64,000 nt of DNA, from contig JAOPUZ010000051.1 in assembly GCA_025966315.1 (NCBI GenBank), forward strand, positions 62,001-126,000, read 5' to 3'. The position numbers and the translations under genes are program-made. Positions within the stretch are counted from its first letter, which is position 1. Each line of letters starts with the position of its first letter. Origin of the DNA: Frankiales bacterium (lineage in GTDB: Bacteria > Actinomycetota > Actinomycetes > Mycobacteriales > Jatrophihabitantaceae). Under the pieces are notes generated by a model. It was not told the origin of the DNA. It searched no databases and worked only from the letters and a program-made list of their open reading frames with translations. Positions 44,569 through 54,859 of this stretch are shown in pieces.

Positions 44569-45545
44569 GCACGCTTGAGGTCGCGGGTCGAAAGAGCTTG
44601 ATGCTCTTTTCCGGCCGGGCATTTCCCGAACTGGCCGCCGAGATCGCCGGTCAACTCGGGGTGACCGTCACTCCGATGACCGCCCGCGACTTTGCCAACG
44701 GCGAGATCTTCGTCCGTCCGGAAGAGTCGGTACGGGGCTCTGATGCTTTCGTCATCCAGTCGCACACCGTGCCCATCAATCACTGGGTCATGGAGACGCT
44801 GATCCTGGTCGATGCATTGAAGCGCGCCTCGGCGAAACGGATCACCGTGGTGGCCCCGTTCTACCCGTACTCCCGGCAGGACAAGAAACACCGCGGCCGC
44901 GAGCCGATCTCAGCCCGTCTGATGGCCGACCTGCTCAAGACGGCCGGTGCCCACCGGATCATGTCGATCGATTTGCACACCGCGCAGATCCAGGGCTTCT
45001 TCGACGGCCCGGTCGACCACTTGTTCGCGTTGCCGCTGCTCTCGGACTACGTCAAGCGCACGTACGCCAATGAGCCGATCACCGTGGTATCGCCCGACAC
45101 CGGCCGGGTTCGCGCCGCTGAGCAATTTGCAGATCGGCTCGGCGGTGTGCCGATCGCTTTCATCCACAAGACCCGCGACATCAACGTGGCCAACGAGGTC
45201 GTGGCCAACCGGGTCGTCGGCGACGTGGCCGGCCGGCTGTGCCTGCTGGCCGACGACATGATCGACACCGCCGGTAGCGTCGTCAAGGCGGCCGACCTGC
45301 TGTACGAGGAGGGCGCCGCGGACGTGATCATGGCCGCGACGCACGGCATCTTCTCCGAACCGGCAGCAGACCGGTTGAAGAATTCCAGGGTGCGCGAAGT
45401 CATCATCACCAACACGCTTCCGATCCGTCCCGAGCAGCAGTTCGACAAACTGACCGTGCTCTCGATCGCACCGATGATCGCGCGCGCGATCAACGAGGTG
45501 TTCACCGACGGATCGGTCACCAGTCTGTTCGACGGTCGCAGTTAG
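44565..45545 (+). CDS. prs: Ribose-phosphate pyrophosphokinase
   Basis: This 326-residue class I PRPP synthetase has LMLFSGRAFPELAAEIA, ANGEIFVRPEESVRG, PYSRQDKKHRGREPISARL (flexible loop and ATP site, seen in parts), MSIDLHTAQIQGFFDGPVD, VVSPDTGRVRAAEQFAD, and the PRPP loop LADDMIDTAGS. It makes PRPP for purines, pyrimidines, His, Trp and, in actinobacteria, arabinan precursors. ATG 44565 overlaps the glmU stop. It is convergent with rsmA. Confidence 0.96.
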   Translation: MSTLEVAGRKSLMLFSGRAFPELAAEIAGQLGVTVTPMTARDFANGEIFVRPEESVRGSDAFVIQSHTVPINHWVMETLILVDALKRASAKRITVVAPFYPYSRQDKKHRGREPISARLMADLLKTAGAHRIMSIDLHTAQIQGFFDGPVDHLFALPLLSDYVKRTYANEPITVVSPDTGRVRAAEQFADRLGGVPIAFIHKTRDINVANEVVANRVVGDVAGRLCLLADDMIDTAGSVVKAADLLYEEGAADVIMAATHGIFSEPAADRLKNSRVREVIITNTLPIRPEQQFDKLTVLSIAPMIARAINEVFTDGSVTSLFDGRS

Positions 45546-45575
45546 CCGTCCCCGGCGGTTGAGCGGCTTAGCGCG

Positions 45576-46646
45576 CTAGTTCCTGGATCGCTCGGGTCCA
45601 GCGCGATCCTGGCCACCCACTCGTCCAGCGCCGCCTCGGTTCGGACTGAGCGCCCGCCGAGCCGCGGCAATCGCCCGGAACCCGGTCACGTCGATCGTCT
45701 CGCCCCGGGCCTGCGGGTCGACGCCGGCCGCGCGCAGTACCGTCTCGGCCGCGGCGGCGGATCCGGCCCAGCCCGCCAGCGCGGAGCGAAGGGTCTTACG
45801 CCGCTGGGCAAAGGCCGCGTCGATGACCGCGAACAGCTCATGCCGCTGTTCGCCCGGCTCGCCGGGGCTGGCGCTGTCGCGCTGGAAGCGGACCAGTCCT
45901 GACTCCACGTTCGGCACCGGCCAGAACACGTTGCGCGGCACCACCCCGACCCGCCGAGCCGGGCCGTAATAAGCCAGCTTCACGCTCGGGATTCCGTACA
46001 CCTTCGAGCCGGGCGCTGCGGCCAGCCGGTCGGCAACTTCGAGCTGGACGAGCACCAGGCCCCGCTGGATCGACGGAAAGGCGGCGAGCAGGCTCAGCAG
46101 TACCGGCACCGAGATGTTGTACGGCAGGTTCGCCACCAGCGCCGTCGGGACGCGGGGCAAGTCAGTCACGGTCAGCGCGTCGGCGGTGACCACCTCGAGG
46201 TGGCCGGCCAGAGCAGGTGCCAGCGACGCCACGGTCACCGGCAACTCGGTGGCCAGCCGGGGATCGATCTCGACCGCGACGACGCGATGGCCGGCCCCGA
46301 GCAGGCCCAGCGTCAGCGATCCGAGGCCTGGCCCAACCTCGAGCACTACGTCGTCCGGCGCCAACTGTGCTTCGCGCACAATGCGCCGGATCGTGTTCGG
46401 ATCATGTACAAAGTTCTGACCGAGCGTCTTGGTCGGGCGAATCTCCAACCGGGCCGCCAGTTCACGAACCTCGACCGGCCCGAGCAACCGGCTCGCTTCC
46501 GGTGCCACCGGCTGAGCGGGGCCGAGCGGCATGGCCGGCTGAGCGGGGCCGAGCGGCACGGCCGGCTGAGCGGGGCCGAGCGGCATGGCCGGCTGAGCGG
46601 GGTCGAGCGGCATGGCCGGCTGAGCGGGGTCGAGCGGCACGGTCAC
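45576..46646 (-). CDS. rsmA: 16S rRNA (adenine1518/1519-N6)-dimethyltransferase
   Basis: This SAM-dependent enzyme dimethylates two adjacent adenines in the 3' hairpin of 16S rRNA. Motifs: [48 protein letters not shown], and [14 protein letters not shown] with the catalytic NLPY. The full frame of 356 residues starts with five PLxPAQPAM-type repeats encoded by a 27-bp tandem repeat; homologues usually begin near [14 protein letters not shown] 46487 (GGAAGCGAG upstream) or GTG 46508 would remove the repeats. It is downstream of no close co-directional gene except the Rpf block, 100 bases after. Confidence 0.93.
   Translation of the reverse strand: MTVPLDPAQPAMPLDPAQPAMPLGPAQPAVPLGPAQPAMPLGPAQPVAPEASRLLGPVEVRELAARLEIRPTKTLGQNFVHDPNTIRRIVREAQLAPDDVVLEVGPGLGSLTLGLLGAGHRVVAVEIDPRLATELPVTVASLAPALAGHLEVVTADALTVTDLPRVPTALVANLPYNISVPVLLSLLAAFPSIQRGLVLVQLEVADRLAAAPGSKVYGIPSVKLAYYGPARRVGVVPRNVFWPVPNVESGLVRFQRDSASPGEPGEQRHELFAVIDAAFAQRRKTLRSALAGWAGSAAAAETVLRAAGVDPQARGETIDVTGFRAIAAARRALSPNRGGAGRVGGQDRAGPERSRN
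46510..46645. repeat. 27-bp VNTR-like tandem array at the rsmA 5' end
   Basis: Five copies of a GGCTGAGCGGGGYCGAGCGG-containing unit differ by C/T changes. It either encodes a Pro/Ala-rich N-terminal tail of RsmA or lies in its leader. Confidence 0.85.
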
Positions 46647-46679
46647 CGGGCAAGTGTCGCAGCTCGCGCCGCCAGCCCG

Positions 46680-46727
46680 GAAAGTCCTACCGTCACGCGG
46701 TCATAGCACCGTGACGGTAGGACTTTC
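46680..46727. terminator. 18-bp hairpin, copy B of the dispersed palindrome
   Basis: The arms GAAAGTCCTACCGTCACG and the exact complement flank a 12-base loop. Compared with copy A there is one change per arm (T:A to C:G) that keeps pairing. It lies 20 bases after the stop of the Rpf-like gene and upstream of rsmA on the minus strand. Confidence 0.7.
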
Positions 46728-46747
46728 GGGGGGGTGGGACCGGTTGC

Positions 46748-48004
46748 TCAGTACCAGTTGGTGGCTTGGGAGTGTCCCCAGGCCGCGCAGGGGGTGCCGT
46801 AGACGCCGGAAATGTAGTTCAGGCCCCAGGTGATCTGGGTGGCCGGATTGGTCTGCCAGTCAGCACCGGCCGTAGACATCTTGTCGCCGGGCAGCGCCTG
46901 CGGGATGCCGTACGCCCCGGAGGGATTGGCCGCGTCGGTGCGCCAGCCACTCTCCTTGTTCCAGAGGCTGACCAGGCACGAGAACTGCTCGCCGTCCCAG
47001 CCACGGGACGCCACCATCGCGGCCGCGATCTTCTGCGCCGAGCCGGCCGGCACGCTGGCGACGAACGCCGGCACATCCTTCGTACCCACGCCCTTGACCT
47101 CGGGTACCGGCTTGACCAGTACCGAGGTCCGCTGCGGGACCTGGCCGGAGTATTTGCCGTCGACGTAGATCAGCTGGTACGTGACCCGGTTGCTGCCGGC
47201 CTCGCCCGGTGTGATCACCCGGTCGGTGCCGCGGTAGACGGTGCCATCCGGTCGGCTGATGACTGGGAACGGCACGCTGACCTTGGCGACCTTCTGCCCG
47301 AACGTCACGCGCTGGATGCGAATGACCTGATTGTTACGCACGGTCCCGGTGGCCGAGAGCTTATCCGCGGGCCCGACGTAGAGGCCGGCGTCGGCTATTG
47401 CGTCATACACCGTCGGACCAGCAGTCAGCACCGCGGTCTTCTTCTTGCCGATCACGAAGGTGACCTTCTTCGGCGCATCCAGGGTCACGTTGGTCGTCCC
47501 GGAATCGAGTCGTTGCGAACGGGATACCGAGACCACGCTGCGGGTGTCATAACCGAGCTGGTCGAGTGCGTCGGACACCGAACTGGCGTTGACCCATACG
47601 TCGCGCACCTTGCCGTCAGCGTCCAGGTGCAGCAGATGACCTCGGTTGACCACGATGCTGGCGCCCTGGTCGACATGGGCGGACAGATCCGGGGCGACCA
47701 GGTCGTGCGGGCCGACCTGGACGTTGGCGGCCGCGAGCACGCCTTTGACGCTGGAGGCCGAGGTGTGGACTTGCTGCTGGACACCGTCCACGCGCAGTTC
47801 GACCGTGTGCTTGGCGGTGGCCCAGGCTGCCGTACCGCCGATGAGTCCGGCTAGCAGCACGGCGTAGAGCGCGTACCGGGTACCTCGCCGGGCCAGTCGG
47901 ATCCCCCGGAGCTGGGGCTGCAGATGCCGGCCCCGACCAGAGAATTCCGAATCGCCCTCGATGGGCTCGTCCGCTGAACGCAGTGCCGTCTGGTCCTTGC
48001 TCAT
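46748..48004 (-). CDS. RpfB-like wall protein with DUF348/G5 and an SLT-like C-terminal domain
   Basis: This is 418 residues from ATG 48004. A membrane anchor (ALYAVLLAGLIGGTAAWA) is followed by three DUF348-type repeats (VELRVDGVQQQVHT...), a G5 domain (IYVDGKYSGQVPQRTSVLVKPV), and a C-terminal lysozyme-fold domain. That domain is not the Rpf type: it has WNKESGW with Glu351 and AYGIPQALPGDKMSTAGADW, like transglycosylase or aggregation-promoting-factor domains. It probably cleaves peptidoglycan. It is a tandem paralogue of rpfB with a swapped catalytic end. The frame is open to 48067, which would overlap rpfB by 41 bases. Confidence 0.85.
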   Translation of the reverse strand: MSKDQTALRSADEPIEGDSEFSGRGRHLQPQLRGIRLARRGTRYALYAVLLAGLIGGTAAWATAKHTVELRVDGVQQQVHTSASSVKGVLAAANVQVGPHDLVAPDLSAHVDQGASIVVNRGHLLHLDADGKVRDVWVNASSVSDALDQLGYDTRSVVSVSRSQRLDSGTTNVTLDAPKKVTFVIGKKKTAVLTAGPTVYDAIADAGLYVGPADKLSATGTVRNNQVIRIQRVTFGQKVAKVSVPFPVISRPDGTVYRGTDRVITPGEAGSNRVTYQLIYVDGKYSGQVPQRTSVLVKPVPEVKGVGTKDVPAFVASVPAGSAQKIAAAMVASRGWDGEQFSCLVSLWNKESGWRTDAANPSGAYGIPQALPGDKMSTAGADWQTNPATQITWGLNYISGVYGTPCAAWGHSQATNWY

Positions 48005-48026
48005 GCCGTCGATGCGTTGGTTGGGA

Positions 48027-49208
<1,182 letters not shown>

Positions 49209-49316
49209 TCAAGCAGCCCGGTGGGCGGACCGGCTCGATCTGGTTGGTCACAGCACCGTAACGGCCAGATGGACAGAAGGCCAAACCCGATCTTGGTCCG
49301 GACCGGGACATACCTC

Positions 49317-50180
49317 TCAGTTAATGCCGAAAGAGCGGCGTCCAGTGGCCGAAATCGTGGCGCAGACCACGGATTCGGGGACGTTTTTGAGCTCGGCTAG
49401 CAGCCGAACGACGTGCGGCACCAGGTACGGGGCGTTCGGCCGGCCCCGGTAGGGGTGCGCGGTCAGGAACGGCGCGTCCGTCTCGACCAGGATCTGTTCG
49501 AGCGGGGCCACCCGCGCGGCCGCCCTGAGCTCCGGCGCGTTGGCGAAGGTCAGGACGCCAGGAAATGACATTAAGTAGCCCGCTTCGGCACATTCCGCCG
49601 CCATGGCCGCATTGCCGGAGAAGGCATGGAAGATCACGCCGGCCGGTGGCGCCCCCTCGTGGGCCAGGATCGCGAGCACGTCGGCATGCGCATCGCGATC
49701 GTGGATCATCAGCGGCTTGGCGACCCGCTTGGCCAGCTCAATTTGTCGCCGAAAATGCTCCTGCTGCTCGGCCGCCGACACGTTGTCCCAGTAGTAGTCC
49801 AGTCCGGTCTCACCGACCGCGACCACCTTCGGATGCTTCAGCAACCGTTCGAGTTCGTCGTAGTCGGCATCGGTCAGCCCCGCGACCTCGGTCGGATGGA
49901 CGGCCAGCGCACCGAAAACGTAGGGGTTTTCCAACGAGGCAATGGTCGATTCCCACTCCCCCACCGCGCAGCCGACGTTGATCATCTGCGTCACCCCGAC
50001 CGTCCGAGCCTGCGTCACGGCCTGGTCGATGAAACTCATCGGGGCCGGTTCGCCTCGGCGGGTCAAGCCCAGTCGCTGCGCCATCGAATCGAGATGGCAG
50101 TGCGCATCGAAGACCGAGCCGTCCAACGGCTCGGGCAGCGGCGGTGGCACATTCCGGTCGGCGGATCTGCTTTTCGCCAT
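49317..50180 (-). CDS. tatD: TatD family metal-dependent deoxyribonuclease
   Basis: This 287-residue TIM-barrel hydrolase has metal ligands in FDAHCHLD, GETGLDYYWD, MIHDRDAHAD, FHAFSGNAAMA and VETDAPFLTAHPYRG. It has 3'-5' exonuclease activity in known members and a role in DNA repair or turnover. ATG 50180 starts 4 bases after the metG stop with no ribosome-binding site, so it is likely translated by reinitiation. Longer frames into metG lack similarity. Confidence 0.94.
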   Translation of the reverse strand: MAKSRSADRNVPPPLPEPLDGSVFDAHCHLDSMAQRLGLTRRGEPAPMSFIDQAVTQARTVGVTQMINVGCAVGEWESTIASLENPYVFGALAVHPTEVAGLTDADYDELERLLKHPKVVAVGETGLDYYWDNVSAAEQQEHFRRQIELAKRVAKPLMIHDRDAHADVLAILAHEGAPPAGVIFHAFSGNAAMAAECAEAGYLMSFPGVLTFANAPELRAAARVAPLEQILVETDAPFLTAHPYRGRPNAPYLVPHVVRLLAELKNVPESVVCATISATGRRSFGIN

Positions 50181-50184
50181 AAGG

Positions 50185-52008
50185 CTATTCAGCCGCGGCC
50201 GCGGCTTCGGCCAGTCGGGCCAGCTCTTCGTCCACCACCGACACGTCGAGCTTGGTGAAGACCGGCGTCGGTGCTGCCAGCTCCCGACCAACCGGGATCG
50301 GACTGGACTCCCACTTTGCTTGCGTCTGGTAGTCACCGGTCAGGACCGAGTAGCTCGGTGAGCCAACGGCCGTCGGCTCGTCCACCTGGACGAGTTCCGG
50401 CATGGCGGCCCAGATCCCGCTACCGCCGAGTGCGTCGAAGACCCGTTGTGAGCTGCCCGGTAAGAACGGCGTCATCAGGGTCTTGACGTCGTCGACCACC
50501 TGCAACGTGGTGTGCAGCACCGACGCCATCCGGGCCGGGTCGTCGTTCTTCAGCTTCCAGGGCGCGGTGTCGGACAGGTACTTGTTGGCCTCGCCGACGA
50601 GTTTCATCACCTCACCGAGAGCAGCCTTCTGCCGGTTGCGGCCGATCAGCTCACCAACGGTGTCGAACGCGGTAACCGACGAGGTCAACAGGGACCGGTC
50701 GGCGTCGGTCAGCTCGCCCGGTCCCGGGATGGTGCCGAGGTTCTTGGCCGTCATCGCGATGGTTCGGTTGACGAGGTTTCCCCAACCGGCGACGAGCTCA
50801 TCGTTGTTGCGTCGGACGAACTCCGACCAGGTGAAGTCGGTGTCCTGGTTCTCCGGACCCGCGCTGGTGAGGTAATAGCGCAGCGCGTCCGCGTCGTAGC
50901 GGGAGAGCATGTCCCCGACGTAGATGACGACGTTGCGAGAGGACGAGAACTTCTTGCCCTCCATCGTCAGGAACTCGCTGGACACCACCTCGAACGGACG
51001 CTCCAGTTCGCCGTACGGGCCGGGCTGGCCACCCTGGGTGCCGATACCGGAATACCCGAACAACATCGCGGGCCAGATCTCGGCGTGGAAGACGATGTTG
51101 TCCTTGCCCATGAAGTAATAGCCCTGCGGCTTGGTGCCGTCCGGGCCCGGTTGCCAGAACTTGCGCCAGGCCTGCGGGTCGCCGGAGCGTGCGGCCCATT
51201 CGATCGAAGCCGACAGGTAGCCGATCACCGCGTCGAACCAGACGTAGATGCGCTTGTCGTTGCGATCGCGCCAGCCGTCCAGCGGCACCGGGACGCCCCA
51301 GTCGAGGTCCCGGGTGATCGCGCGCGGCTTGAGGTCATCGAGCAGGTTCATCGCGAACTTCTGCACGTTGGGCCGCCAGTGCCGCTGCCGACCCAACCAG
51401 TCACCGAGCACCTCGGTGAACGCCGGCAGGTCGAGGAAGAACTGTTCGGTCTCGACGAATTTCGGCGTCTCTCCGTTGATCTTGGACCGCGGATTGATCA
51501 GGTCGATCGGATCAAGCTGGTTACCGCAGTTGTCACATTGATCGCCCCGGGCGCTTTCGTACCCGCAGATCGGGCAGGTGCCCTCGATGTAGCGGTCGGG
51601 CAACGTGCGTCCGGTCGACGGACTGATCGCGCCGAGTTCGGTGCGCGGAAAGATGTAGCCGTTGTCCAGCAGGGTCAGGAACATCTGCTGAACGACGTCG
51701 TAGTGATTGCGGGTCGTCGTGCGGGTGAACAGGTCGTAGGACAGGCCCAGCCGTTGCAAGTCCTCGGCGATGACCCGGTTGTAGCGGTCGGCCAGTTCGC
51801 GCGCTGTGACGCCCTCTTTTTCGGCCTGCACCTGGATCGGCGTGCCGTGCTCGTCGGTGCCCGAGACCATCAGCACCTCGTTGCCTGCCATCCGCTGGTA
51901 ACGGCTGAACACGTCGGAGGGAACCCCGAAGCCGGCCACGTGTCCGATGTGCCGTGGACCGTTGGCGTATGGCCAGGCCACGGCGGTCAAAATCTTGGAT
52001 GAAGGCAT
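50185..52008 (-). CDS. metG: Methionyl-tRNA synthetase
   Basis: This 607-residue class I aminoacyl-tRNA synthetase has the HIGH motif as HIGH at 20-23 within [16 protein letters not shown] zinc knuckle ([18 protein letters not shown]) marks the long MetG type. The KMSKS equivalent is KFSSSRN, and the anticodon-binding helical domain follows. ATG 52008 (MPSSKIL) is chosen because a TAGGCT -10 hexamer lies 7 bases upstream, making the transcript leaderless; ATG 52014 is two codons earlier. The stop is followed after 4 bases by tatD. Confidence 0.95.
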   Translation of the reverse strand: MPSSKILTAVAWPYANGPRHIGHVAGFGVPSDVFSRYQRMAGNEVLMVSGTDEHGTPIQVQAEKEGVTARELADRYNRVIAEDLQRLGLSYDLFTRTTTRNHYDVVQQMFLTLLDNGYIFPRTELGAISPSTGRTLPDRYIEGTCPICGYESARGDQCDNCGNQLDPIDLINPRSKINGETPKFVETEQFFLDLPAFTEVLGDWLGRQRHWRPNVQKFAMNLLDDLKPRAITRDLDWGVPVPLDGWRDRNDKRIYVWFDAVIGYLSASIEWAARSGDPQAWRKFWQPGPDGTKPQGYYFMGKDNIVFHAEIWPAMLFGYSGIGTQGGQPGPYGELERPFEVVSSEFLTMEGKKFSSSRNVVIYVGDMLSRYDADALRYYLTSAGPENQDTDFTWSEFVRRNNDELVAGWGNLVNRTIAMTAKNLGTIPGPGELTDADRSLLTSSVTAFDTVGELIGRNRQKAALGEVMKLVGEANKYLSDTAPWKLKNDDPARMASVLHTTLQVVDDVKTLMTPFLPGSSQRVFDALGGSGIWAAMPELVQVDEPTAVGSPSYSVLTGDYQTQAKWESSPIPVGRELAAPTPVFTKLDVSVVDEELARLAEAAAAAE

Positions 52009-52015
52009 ACCCATC

Positions 52016-52021
52016 AGCCTA
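52016..52021 (-). promoter_or_regulatory. -10 hexamer TAGGCT for leaderless metG
   Basis: On the minus strand TAGGCT is followed by seven bases and ATG 52008. It decides between two closely spaced ATGs. Confidence 0.5.
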
Positions 52022-52067
52022 GTGAGCCCCGTCCACTCGCTTGGCCGGGCTGCGCCGGGGCTGCATA

Positions 52068-52119
52068 GTGCGGCCCCTCTTCCCGGTTGCCGCGATCGAA
52101 CCGGGAACTCGGGCCGCAC
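52068..52119. terminator. Two-tier hairpin between rsmI and metG
   Basis: The outer stem GTGCGGCCC/GGGCCGCAC (9 bp), a symmetric 4-base internal loop, and the inner stem TCCCGGTT/AACCGGGA (8 bp) close a 10-base loop. It lies between the rsmI stop (52152) and the metG start. It is probably an rsmI terminator without a U tract. It lies upstream of the predicted leaderless metG start, so it is not in that mRNA. Confidence 0.6.
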
Positions 52120-52151
52120 GCATACGGGCGGGTGGGTGGCGGGTTAGTGGG

Positions 52152-53015
52152 TTAGTGGGGTTTGTTGGTTACTACAGCGTCGAAGACGGTTCGTTTGGGT
52201 ACGCCGGCGTTGTTGGCGACCTCGGCGATCGCGTCCTTTCGCGACTGGCCGGCAAGCTCGCGCTCGGCGACCAGCGCGGCCAGCTCGACCGGTTCCAGCC
52301 CGGCGGCCCCGGCTGGTAGACCGGCCACGACCAGGGTGATCTCGCCGCGTACCTCGCCCGCGGACCAGGCAAGCAGCTCGGCCAGGGTCCCGCGGACGAC
52401 CTCCTCGTAGGTCTTGGTCAGCTCACGGCACACGACCGCACGGCGCTCCGGGCCGAACACCGCAGCCAGGTCGCCGAGCGAATCGGCCAACCGGTGCGGG
52501 GACTCGAAGAAGACCATGGTCCGCTTCTCGGCGACGAGCTCGGTCAACACCCGGCGCCGGCCGGCCCCCTTGCGCGGCAGGAAGCCCTCGAAGCAGAACC
52601 GGTCCACGGGCAGCCCGGACACCGCGAGCGCCGCGGTTACCGCAGACGGACCGGGCAGCACCCGGACGCCGATCTGCTCGGCGACGGCGGCCGCGACCAA
52701 CCGGTAGCCGGGATCGGAGACCGAGGGCATTCCGGCGTCGGTCACCACCAGCACGTCCACGCCGTTTCGCAAGTGCTCCAGCAGCATCGGTAGCCGGGCC
52801 TGTTCGTTCCCCTCGAAGAACGACACCAGCCGTCCTTCGATGCTCACCCCGAGGTCAGCCGCCAGCCGGCGAGCGCGGCGGGTGTCCTCGGCGGCCACGA
52901 TCGGGGTGTGGGCCAGCGCCGCCGCCAGGCCCGTCGATGCGTCGCTGACCCGGCCGAGTGGGGTGCCCGCGAGCACCACTTGCCCGGTCTTCTGGCCATT
53001 CTCCGGACTGGTCAC
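52152..53015 (-). CDS. rsmI: 16S rRNA (cytidine1402-2'-O)-methyltransferase
   Basis: This 287-residue SAM-dependent tetrapyrrole-methylase-fold enzyme 2'-O-methylates C1402 in the decoding centre. Motifs: VVLAGTPLGRVSDAS, VAAEDTRRARRLAADLG, DAGMPSVSDPGYRLV, PGPSAVTAALAVSGLP, and FFESPHRLADSL. GTG 53015 gives the usual family length; the frame is open to 53393 over the divergent pmt gene and is spurious there. It is divergent from pmt with a 24-base gap, as in mycobacteria (Rv1003/Rv1002c). Confidence 0.94.
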   Translation of the reverse strand: MTSPENGQKTGQVVLAGTPLGRVSDASTGLAAALAHTPIVAAEDTRRARRLAADLGVSIEGRLVSFFEGNEQARLPMLLEHLRNGVDVLVVTDAGMPSVSDPGYRLVAAAVAEQIGVRVLPGPSAVTAALAVSGLPVDRFCFEGFLPRKGAGRRRVLTELVAEKRTMVFFESPHRLADSLGDLAAVFGPERRAVVCRELTKTYEEVVRGTLAELLAWSAGEVRGEITLVVAGLPAGAAGLEPVELAALVAERELAGQSRKDAIAEVANNAGVPKRTVFDAVVTNKPH

Positions 53016-53023
53016 AGTCGCAG

Positions 53024-53033
53024 ACCTTACGAT
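53024..53033. promoter_or_regulatory. Overlapping divergent -10 hexamers for rsmI and pmt
   Basis: On the plus strand TACGAT (53028-53033) ends 6 bases before the pmt GTG at 53040. On the minus strand TAAGGT (53029-53024) ends 8 bases before the rsmI GTG at 53015. The two hexamers share bases, so the promoters should exclude each other. Confidence 0.5.
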
Positions 53034-53039
53034 CGCTGC

Positions 53040-54770
53040 GTGCCGACCGCGACGCTGGACGAAGAACGACGCGTCGAACCCACTCCGATCCAGGTCCGGG
53101 AAGTGCCGGCGGCGCTGTCGAGCTGGCGGCCGGCCTCGCCGCGGCAGAGCTGGATGTGGACGCTGCTGATCGCGCTGCTGGCCGCGGTGACCAGGTTCTG
53201 GGCGCTCGGGTTCCCGACGAGCAAGAGCTTCGACGAGATCTACTACGCCACCGAGGCCCAGGAGCTGCTGCGCTACGGCTACGAGGACAACCGCGATTAC
53301 ATGTTCATCGTGCACCCGCCGTTGGGTAAATGGTGCATCGCGCTGACCTCGTGGATCTTCGCCCCCAGCGCGCCCGGCGGCCGATTCCTGCACAGTCTGG
53401 GCGTCAACGTCACCGACTCACTCAGCTGGCGAATCGCGCCCGCCGTGGCCGGCGTGGTCAGTGTCGTCATCCTGACCCGGCTCGCCCAGCGCATGCTGCG
53501 GTCCGTGGTACTCGGGGCGCTGGCTGGCGTCCTGCTCAGCCTCGACGGCATCTCAGTCGTGATGTCACGGGTCGCCCTGCTCGACATCTTCCTGCAGGTG
53601 TTCATCCTGGCTGGTTTCGCGGCCCTGGTGATCGATCGCGACCAGGTGCGCACCCGGCTGGGGACGCTGTACGCCGCCGGCGTCGACATGCGCCTGGGCG
53701 CACCTTCGCTCGGACCGCGGCCGTGGCGGCTGGCTGGCGGGATATTGCTGGGCCTGGCCTGCGGCGTGAAGTGGAGCGCGCTGTCGTTCTGGCTCGGCTT
53801 CGCCCTGTTGTCCGTGGTCTGGGACCGGGGCGCGCTCAAGGCGGCCGGCGTCGACGCGCCGTGGTTCAACGCGATGCGGCGCTCCTGGCCCGGCGCCTTC
53901 GGCTCGCTGGGGCTGTCCGCAATCGGTGCGTACCTGCTCTGCTGGACCGGCTGGTTCGTCGGCGAGAACTCCTGGAACCGGCATTGGGCCGACAGCCATC
54001 CCGCGCACGGCCTCGCTCGGCTGCTGCCCGGCTCGATCCGCTCGCTGCTGGACTATCACGCTGACGCGTACCAGTTCCACAGTCATCTGTACGACCCGCA
54101 TGCCTACAAGGCCAACCCCTGGTCCTGGCTGGTGCTGGGTCGTCCCATCTCGTTCTACTACCCGTCCGAGCCCAGTGGTTGCGGTGCGGCCAGTTGCTCC
54201 CGCGAGATCCTGCTGATCGGGACTCCCTTGCTGTACTGGGCGATCCTGCCCGCGCTGGGCTGGCTCGCCTGGCACTGGATCACCACCCGCGACTGGCGCG
54301 CCGGGGCCATCGGGATGGCCTTCATCGTGGGCTGGGGCGTCTGGCTGCACGACATCCGGCGCACCGCCTTCCTTTTTTACATGACCCCGTTGATGCCGTT
54401 CCTGATGCTCGGCGTGACGATGGCCGTGGCCGCCATGCTGGCCCGCGCGCCGGATGAACCCGGCCCGATCGACGCCGACGCCGACTCGGGCTCCGGGTCC
54501 GTGACGGACGGGACGGACGGGACGGACGGGACGGACGGGACGGAAGGGGCAGACGGGACGGACGGGGCGGATACCGTCCGCGTCGTCGGCTTGCGCGAGT
54601 GGTTCGAGATCCGCGGCATGTCCACCGCCCGGTTGCTGCGGACCTTGGCCGTCGCGGTCTGGCTCGGTGCGGTGGTTGCCGACTTTATCTGGATGTGGCC
54701 GCTTTACACCGGCGGCCTGCTGACCCACGACCAGTGGCAGGCCCGGATGTGGTTCACCAGCTGGATCTGA
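53040..54770 (+). CDS. pmt: Polyprenyl-phosphate-mannose protein O-mannosyltransferase
   Basis: This 576-residue polytopic GT-C enzyme O-mannosylates Ser/Thr of Sec-exported proteins. The catalytic acidic pair is in SFDEIYYATEAQELL in the first outer loop, followed by HPPLGKWCIALTSWIF. About 9-11 membrane segments are present, and the end DHDQWQARMWFTSW-type (HDQWQARMWF) is conserved. GTG 53040 lies 6 bases after a TACGAT hexamer. A run of DGT repeats (9-bp units) sits in a loop before the last segments. The Thr/Pro-rich linkers of the secreted locus proteins are plausible substrates. Confidence 0.92.
   Translation: MPTATLDEERRVEPTPIQVREVPAALSSWRPASPRQSWMWTLLIALLAAVTRFWALGFPTSKSFDEIYYATEAQELLRYGYEDNRDYMFIVHPPLGKWCIALTSWIFAPSAPGGRFLHSLGVNVTDSLSWRIAPAVAGVVSVVILTRLAQRMLRSVVLGALAGVLLSLDGISVVMSRVALLDIFLQVFILAGFAALVIDRDQVRTRLGTLYAAGVDMRLGAPSLGPRPWRLAGGILLGLACGVKWSALSFWLGFALLSVVWDRGALKAAGVDAPWFNAMRRSWPGAFGSLGLSAIGAYLLCWTGWFVGENSWNRHWADSHPAHGLARLLPGSIRSLLDYHADAYQFHSHLYDPHAYKANPWSWLVLGRPISFYYPSEPSGCGAASCSREILLIGTPLLYWAILPALGWLAWHWITTRDWRAGAIGMAFIVGWGVWLHDIRRTAFLFYMTPLMPFLMLGVTMAVAAMLARAPDEPGPIDADADSGSGSVTDGTDGTDGTDGTEGADGTDGADTVRVVGLREWFEIRGMSTARLLRTLAVAVWLGAVVADFIWMWPLYTGGLLTHDQWQARMWFTSWI
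54503..54573. repeat. 9-bp GACGGGACG tandem repeat in pmt
   Basis: About eight units encode a DGT-rich acidic loop. Slippage in whole 9-bp units keeps the frame, while other slippage would truncate the enzyme before its last membrane segment. Confidence 0.8.
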
Positions 54771-54859
54771 GCGGGAACGCAGGCCCCAGCGGGAACGAAG
54801 TAGGGGTGCTCGCTCGTTCAATAAAGAGCAACCGCCAGCACCAGCCCCGAGGTGGACAA

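Noticed and set aside
52009-52151. T-box riboswitch before metG
   Set aside because: No T-box sequence (UGGN-type bulge or AGGGUGGNACCGCG) is seen, and the -10 next to the start implies a leaderless mRNA.
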